DNA from: Acidobacteriota bacterium
GTDB taxonomy: Bacteria > Acidobacteriota > Terriglobia > Terriglobales > Acidobacteriaceae
DNA: 10,433 nucleotides
NCBI GenBank assembly: GCA_021782675.1
Contig: JAJXUS010000031.1
Coordinates: 1-10,433, forward strand
Reading direction: 5' to 3'
Positions 7,143 to 10,433 of the stretch are shown here, piece by piece; position 1 is the first letter of the stretch; every line of letters starts with the position of its first letter. Below the pieces are notes generated by a model. It was given only the letters and a program-made list of their open reading frames with translations, searched no databases and had not been told where the DNA came from. A program made the translations under genes and the position numbers.

Positions 7143-7808
7143 TCACGATAGCCGAAGAGTGGTCGTCGCGGAACCGCTCTCTTCAGAAAGAAGCTGGGCG
7201 AGCCGCTGCGCCTCCCGCCAGTCTGCCGCTGTATTAATGTTGCGCCACCACTGCGCCGCGCCGGGAATGTCTGCCTGCGGATGAAAAAGCTCTGGCGCCC
7301 CGCCCGCCTGCCGCAATGCGGCCATTACTTTGAGCGTTCCCTGCTCCAGGGACCGGCGCAGACCGGACGCCAGCCGGCGGTGGTACAGGCCGCAGAGCGG
7401 TTGCGGTCGGCCGTCGCCGATCGCCAGCACGTAGTCATGGGATGACGACTCGGCGCGCGCCGCCAGCTCGGTCAACACGGAAACCGGCACGAACGGCATA
7501 TCTACGGCGAAGAGGAGATTCCAGTCTGTGGTGGTGTGCTCTAGGGCCGCGACGATTCCGGCCAGCGGACCTGCATCTTCGGCCGCGTCCGGGATGCAGC
7601 CGAACGCGCCTGCGGGAGGGGTTTGGCTGGCGGAGGAGCGGCGGACGCAGACCCAGATCTGCGGGCAAATCTGCGCCAGCCGCGCGACTGCGTGATCGAG
7701 GAGTGTTCCTTTGGCCCAGGGAAGCTGCGTCTTGTCCTGGCCCAGCCGCGCGCTGCGGCCGCCTGCCAGGACAAAGCCGGTGATCGCGATCTTGGCCTGG
7801 AGCGTCAC
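7143..7808 (-). CDS. mobA: Molybdenum cofactor guanylyltransferase (MobA-like)
   Basis: MobA joins GMP from GTP to molybdopterin, giving the guanine dinucleotide form of the cofactor used by DMSO-reductase-family enzymes. The 221 residues show the nucleotide-binding LAGGRSARLGQDK (14-26; family pattern LAGGxSxRMGxDK), PDAAEDAGPLAGI (73-85), the metal-binding AVDMPF (101-106, D103), QPLCGLYHR (136-144) and the C-terminal NINTAADW (190-197). The start is GTG at 7806-7808, overlapping the dipeptidase stop as GTGA, so translation is probably coupled; the ABC ATPase gene follows 4 nt after the stop. No other molybdenum-cofactor gene or molybdoenzyme is in the window. A related nucleotidyltransferase such as MocA is less likely because of the NINT ending and DMPF motif. 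Confidence 0.87.
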   Translation of the reverse strand: MTLQAKIAITGFVLAGGRSARLGQDKTQLPWAKGTLLDHAVARLAQICPQIWVCVRRSSASQTPPAGAFGCIPDAAEDAGPLAGIVAALEHTTTDWNLLFAVDMPFVPVSVLTELAARAESSSHDYVLAIGDGRPQPLCGLYHRRLASGLRRSLEQGTLKVMAALRQAGGAPELFHPQADIPGAAQWWRNINTAADWREAQRLAQLLSEESGSATTTLRLS

Positions 7809-9202
7809 GGCCTGGGTGCGGGCGCGGACATCGCCCCGACTCCCTCAAAGAAGCGGATGATCGCTTCGATCCCGTTGTGAAAATTGGCAATCTTGAACTT
7901 CTCATTTGGGGCGTGCAGGTTATCGTCGGGCAGGCCGAAGCCCATCATGACGGACGGGATGTGCAGATTGTGCTCGAAGTCCCCGACGATGGGGATCGAG
8001 CCGCCGGAGCGGACAAAAACGGTCTCGCGCCCGAAGACCTCCCGCATCGCCCCGGTCGCGGCCTGAATATATGGATTGCCGGTCCTGATGACCATCGGAT
8101 CTGCCGAATGGATCAGACGCACATTGACCTTGATGCCCGCGGGGCAGATCGACGAGATGTAGGCTGAGAATTTTTCAAAGACGCGGGCCGCGTCCATGTT
8201 TGGCACCAGGCGCATGGACACCTTGGCGGTGGCGCGGGCCGGGATCACGGTTTTGGCGCCGGCGCCGGTGAAGCCGCCGGGCATGCCGTGCACCTCCAGC
8301 GTGGGCCGCGACCAAAGGCGTTCGAGCACGGAGAACTCCGGCTCGCCGGTCAACTCTGTCGCGCCTACTTCATTGCGTTGAAACTCCTCAGCGGAAAATG
8401 GCAGCGACTTCCAGGCCGCCAGCTCCTCGACGGACGGCGGAACAACATCCTCGTAGATGCCGGGGATGGTGATGCGGCCCTCGGGATCTTTCAGCCGCGC
8501 GATGATCTGGCACAGCGCGATAAGCGGGTTGGGCGCCGCACCGCCGTACATGCCGGAGTGAAGATCGGTGGCGGCGCCGCGGGCTTCAATCTCGGTGTAG
8601 ATCATGCCGCGCAGGCCGACGCAGAGGGTCGGCAGTCCGGGGGCAAACATCTCGGTGTCGGAGATCAGCGCGAAGTCTGCCTTTAATTTTTCCGGGTGCT
8701 CGCGCACAAACTTCGCGATTCCCTCTCCGCCGACCTCTTCTTCGCCTTCGAGGATGACGCGAACATTGAGCGGCAGCCTGGCCTTGTTGGCGCGCATCAA
8801 GCTTTCGAACGCCTTCAGGTGCATGTACATCTGCCCCTTGTCGTCCACCGCGCCGCGTGCATACAGATTGCCGTCGCGCTCGGTCGGCTCAAACGGCGGG
8901 CTGATCCACTCCTCCAGCGGGTCGGGCGGCTGGACATCGTAGTGGCCGTAGCAGAGGCAGGTGGGCTTGCCGGGCGCATGCAGCCAGTCTGCGATCACCA
9001 GCGGGTGCCCGTCGGTTTCAACCAGCGAGATGTGTTCCATGCCGATCCGCTTCAGCTCAGAAGCCAGTACCTGCGCGCAATGGCGCACGTGGGCACGATT
9101 TTCCGGCAGCGTCGAGATAGAGGGGATGCGCAGCAGATTTTTGAGTTCTGAGAGGAAGCGCGTCTGATTGTCGCGCGCAAATTCGATAGGGCTGGTCGTC
9201 AT
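7805..9202 (-). CDS. M20-family metallopeptidase (dipeptidase, ArgE/DapE/CPG2 clan)
   Basis: This is a cytosolic zinc-dependent dipeptidase-type hydrolase of 465 residues, the normal length for the M20 dipeptidase group. Metal and catalytic residues are visible: H87 and D89 in CYGHYDVQP, D120 in GAVDDKGQ, the Glu pair in LEGEEEVGGEG (about 154-156), D182 in SDTEM, and H430 in NLHAPNE near the end. The middle segment (about 195-370), with GLRGMIYTEIEARGAATDLHSGMYGG, is the dimerisation domain. No signal peptide is seen. AGGA lies about 8 nt before the ATG at 9200-9202. Its stop overlaps the mobA start by 4 nt, and the DinB-like gene ends 66 nt upstream, so all four genes may form one transcript. 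The natural substrate cannot be read; carnosinase-like dipeptidase is the closest functional guess. Confidence 0.92.
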   Translation of the reverse strand: MTTSPIEFARDNQTRFLSELKNLLRIPSISTLPENRAHVRHCAQVLASELKRIGMEHISLVETDGHPLVIADWLHAPGKPTCLCYGHYDVQPPDPLEEWISPPFEPTERDGNLYARGAVDDKGQMYMHLKAFESLMRANKARLPLNVRVILEGEEEVGGEGIAKFVREHPEKLKADFALISDTEMFAPGLPTLCVGLRGMIYTEIEARGAATDLHSGMYGGAAPNPLIALCQIIARLKDPEGRITIPGIYEDVVPPSVEELAAWKSLPFSAEEFQRNEVGATELTGEPEFSVLERLWSRPTLEVHGMPGGFTGAGAKTVIPARATAKVSMRLVPNMDAARVFEKFSAYISSICPAGIKVNVRLIHSADPMVIRTGNPYIQAATGAMREVFGRETVFVRSGGSIPIVGDFEHNLHIPSVMMGFGLPDDNLHAPNEKFKIANFHNGIEAIIRFFEGVGAMSAPAPRP

Positions 9203-9268
9203 AGGCAGATCCTGGGGTTAGACAGAAGCAAAACGCTTGTCCGGCTGCGCAACCTGTGTTCGACGCGC

Positions 9269-9772
9269 TTAAGGGACAAAAGGTTCGTCGGCCGAGGGAC
9301 CATAAATCCCGGGCAACGGGATTTCCAGCAGACGCAGGTAGACGCCGAGCTGGGCGCGGTGATGGATCAGATGATTCAAGAACATAGTGCGATAGAGGCG
9401 CAGGCGTGTGCCTTCCGCCAGCGTCTTGCCCTGAAACGCAAGCTTCCAGTTCTTCTGCAAATCCTCGTCGGAGCTGGCGGCCAGGTGCTTTCTGGCTTCC
9501 TGCGACGTTTCTTCCAGCACGGAGAGCAGTTGCGCGGTGGACTCAAAGGTGAAATCCGGCCATTTTTCTTTGCTCATGTCCATCTCCGGCGTGCTGAGAA
9601 TGGTGGAGCAGAGCTTTGGCAGCGTGGCGGTGTGCATGGCAAGGCGGCCAATTGGCATGGATTTTTGGTGCGGCGTCCATTGCGGGTCGGTCTCCGGAAT
9701 CAGATGCAGTACGCGCCGGGTGGACGCAATTTCCGGGTCAAAATCCATGAGCAGAACGTCAGCAATCCGCAC
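9269..9772 (-). CDS. DinB-family four-helix putative metalloprotein
   Basis: The product has 167 residues, the usual size of DinB/YfiT-like proteins, which form a four-helix bundle with a three-histidine metal site; some act in bacillithiol or mycothiol chemistry, most are uncharacterised. Support comes from the N-terminal LLMDFDPEIASTRRVL, a mid-protein histidine (H47 in RLAMHTATLP) and the C-terminal NHLIHHRAQLGVYLRLLEIPLPGIYGPSADE with histidines at 134 and 138, giving the His...His-x3-His set. Start: the frame is open to TTG 9778, but AAGGAGGG ends only 1 nt before it, while GTG 9770-9772 sits 8 nt after GGAGG, so GTG is preferred. It is divergent from lysS. The family name comes from a Bacillus damage-inducible gene; it is unrelated to DNA polymerase IV and I do not infer a DNA-damage role. 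Confidence 0.85.
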   Translation of the reverse strand: MRIADVLLMDFDPEIASTRRVLHLIPETDPQWTPHQKSMPIGRLAMHTATLPKLCSTILSTPEMDMSKEKWPDFTFESTAQLLSVLEETSQEARKHLAASSDEDLQKNWKLAFQGKTLAEGTRLRLYRTMFLNHLIHHRAQLGVYLRLLEIPLPGIYGPSADEPFVP

Positions 9773-9779
9773 GAACAAG

Positions 9780-9787
9780 CCCTCCTT
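9780..9787 (-). promoter_or_regulatory. Shine-Dalgarno deciding the GTG start of the DinB-like gene
   Basis: AAGGAGGG occupies 9787-9780 on the minus strand. Spacing from GGAGG is 2 nt to the TTG at 9778, too short, and 8 nt to the GTG at 9772, which is optimal. Confidence 0.7.
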
Positions 9788-9805
9788 CTAAGCGGATAAT
9801 CCAAA

Positions 9806-9829
9806 GCACTACCACTATACTGGCAGTGC
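9806..9829. promoter_or_regulatory. Operator-like palindrome between the DinB-like gene and lysS
   Basis: GCACTACCA (9806-9814), six bases CTATAC, then TGGCAGTGC (9821-9829). The arms are complementary at 8 of 9 positions. It lies in the 85-bp divergent region and covers the best -10 candidate for lysS, the position expected for a repressor site. The binding protein is unknown. Confidence 0.45.
9816..9821 (+). promoter_or_regulatory. Candidate -10 box for lysS
   Basis: TATACT matches the sigma70 -10 consensus at 5 of 6 positions and would start transcription about 30 nt before the lysS GTG. No good -35 element is present 16-18 bp upstream, so the promoter may be weak or need an activator. 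Confidence 0.35.
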
Positions 9830-9857
9830 ATTCCAAACCACGTGGAAAGAATCTTTC

Positions 9858-10433
9858 GTGTTCGAATCCGACTTTGAACAGAGCATTTTTGAGCTGCGCC
9901 GCGACAAACTTCGCCAGATTCAGGCGCTTGGTCAGGCCGCTTATCCAAACGCATTTGCGGCGACCCATACAGTGCCCCGGATTCATGCTGGGTTTGATGC
10001 AGCCAGCAGCGAACATCTGGAACAATCGCGCGCCTCAGTTGCGGTAGCCGGGCGGCTGATGGCGATCCGTGGCCAGGGCAAAGCCGGCTTTGCGGTGCTG
10101 CAACAGGGCGGAGCGCGGCTGCAGATTTATGTCCGCATGGATTCCGTCGGCGAACAGGGGTTCGCGCTCTACAAGTTGCTCGACATCGGCGATCACATCG
10201 GCGTGACCGGTTACCTTTTCCGTACCCGCACGGGTGAGCTGACCGTGCACGTGGAGACCCTGCGCCTTCTTTCCAAGGCCATGCTTCCCCTGCCGGAGAA
10301 ATATCACGGCCTGGCGGACCAGGAGTTGCGCTATCGGCAGCGATATGTCGATCTCTTCATGAATCCGCCGGTGCGGGAGGTATTTGAAAAGCGCGCCGCG
10401 GTGCTGCGTGCGTTGCGGAAGTTTTTCGACGAC
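9858..10433 (+). CDS. lysS: Lysyl-tRNA synthetase, class II, N-terminal part
   Basis: The gene runs off the right edge; 192 of roughly 500-520 codons are present. The enzyme charges tRNA-Lys in the cytosol. After an N-terminal helix (about residues 4-30, FEQSIFELRRDKLRQIQALG), residues about 60-145 form the OB-fold anticodon-binding domain with VAGRLMAIRGQGKAGFAVLQ and LLDIGDHIGVTGYLFRTRTGELTVHVETL. Then comes the LysRS-specific PLPEKYHGLADQELRYRQRYVDLFMNPPVREVFEKRAAVLRALRKFFDD, which leads into class II motif 1. The start is GTG at 9858-9860, with GGAAAGA about 7 nt upstream; the upstream frame has no ATG. The perfect 13-bp palindrome GAAAGA-A-TCTTTC (9845-9857) ends directly at the start codon. 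A full class II core cannot be checked from this fragment, but the RYRQRYVDL block is diagnostic. Confidence 0.95.
   Translation, partial: MFESDFEQSIFELRRDKLRQIQALGQAAYPNAFAATHTVPRIHAGFDAASSEHLEQSRASVAVAGRLMAIRGQGKAGFAVLQQGGARLQIYVRMDSVGEQGFALYKLLDIGDHIGVTGYLFRTRTGELTVHVETLRLLSKAMLPLPEKYHGLADQELRYRQRYVDLFMNPPVREVFEKRAAVLRALRKFFDD

Noticed and set aside
6266..7237. Plus-strand open frame of 323 codons
   Set aside because: It is antisense to the ABC ATPase, which has complete Walker A, Q-loop, Walker B and H-loop motifs.
9222..9243. Possible hairpin GACA..AAGC/GCTT..GTC between the DinB-like and dipeptidase genes
   Set aside because: The stem is short with a bulge and no T-run follows on the minus strand, so I do not call a terminator.
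9269..9772. Reading the DinB-like gene as an SOS-response gene
   Set aside because: I see no LexA-type box upstream, and the family is structurally unrelated to DNA polymerase IV; the name alone is not evidence.

Overview
The window looks like chromosomal housekeeping DNA from a GC-rich Gram-negative soil-type bacterium. The style of the proteins (an LSTGM-type lipid-transport ATPase, a large two-domain DsbA-like protein, a high share of GTG starts) suggests Acidobacteriota, class Terriglobia. That placement is inference from reading; no database search was possible. I see no rRNA, tRNA, CRISPR array, insertion sequence, integrase or prophage gene.

Layout. The left edge holds the 5' third of a phosphoketolase gene on the minus strand, running off the window. 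It is divergent from a plus-strand TauE/SafE-type membrane permease that appears to start with a rare ATT codon. The 242-bp gap between them carries three copies of an 8-mer and a palindrome. Convergent with the permease is a probable minus-strand operon, read right to left: a polyprenyl-phosphate sugar-1-phosphate transferase, glutamine-dependent NAD+ synthetase, and a secreted DsbA-like thiol oxidoreductase. The gaps are 58 and 30 nt, and a strong hairpin terminator follows. Its 358-bp leader contains two hairpins with the same GGCAA/TTGCC arms and a plausible sigma70 promoter far upstream.

Further right a second tight minus-strand cluster reads DinB-like protein, M20 dipeptidase, MobA, MlaF-like ABC ATPase. 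The dipeptidase and mobA overlap by 4 nt and mobA is 4 nt from the ATPase gene, so these three are almost certainly co-transcribed. The DinB gene is divergent from a plus-strand class II lysyl-tRNA synthetase gene that runs off the right edge. The 85-bp region between them holds a 24-bp imperfect palindrome lying over the best lysS -10 box.

Functionally the window mixes central carbon metabolism (phosphoketolase), cofactor synthesis (NAD+, molybdopterin guanine dinucleotide), envelope work (exopolysaccharide priming, periplasmic disulfides, lipid transport), peptide turnover and translation. I found no convincing new multi-gene system. The items worth a second look are regulatory (palindromes, leader hairpins, the ATT start) and contextual (an ABC ATPase with no permease or MCE partner beside it).
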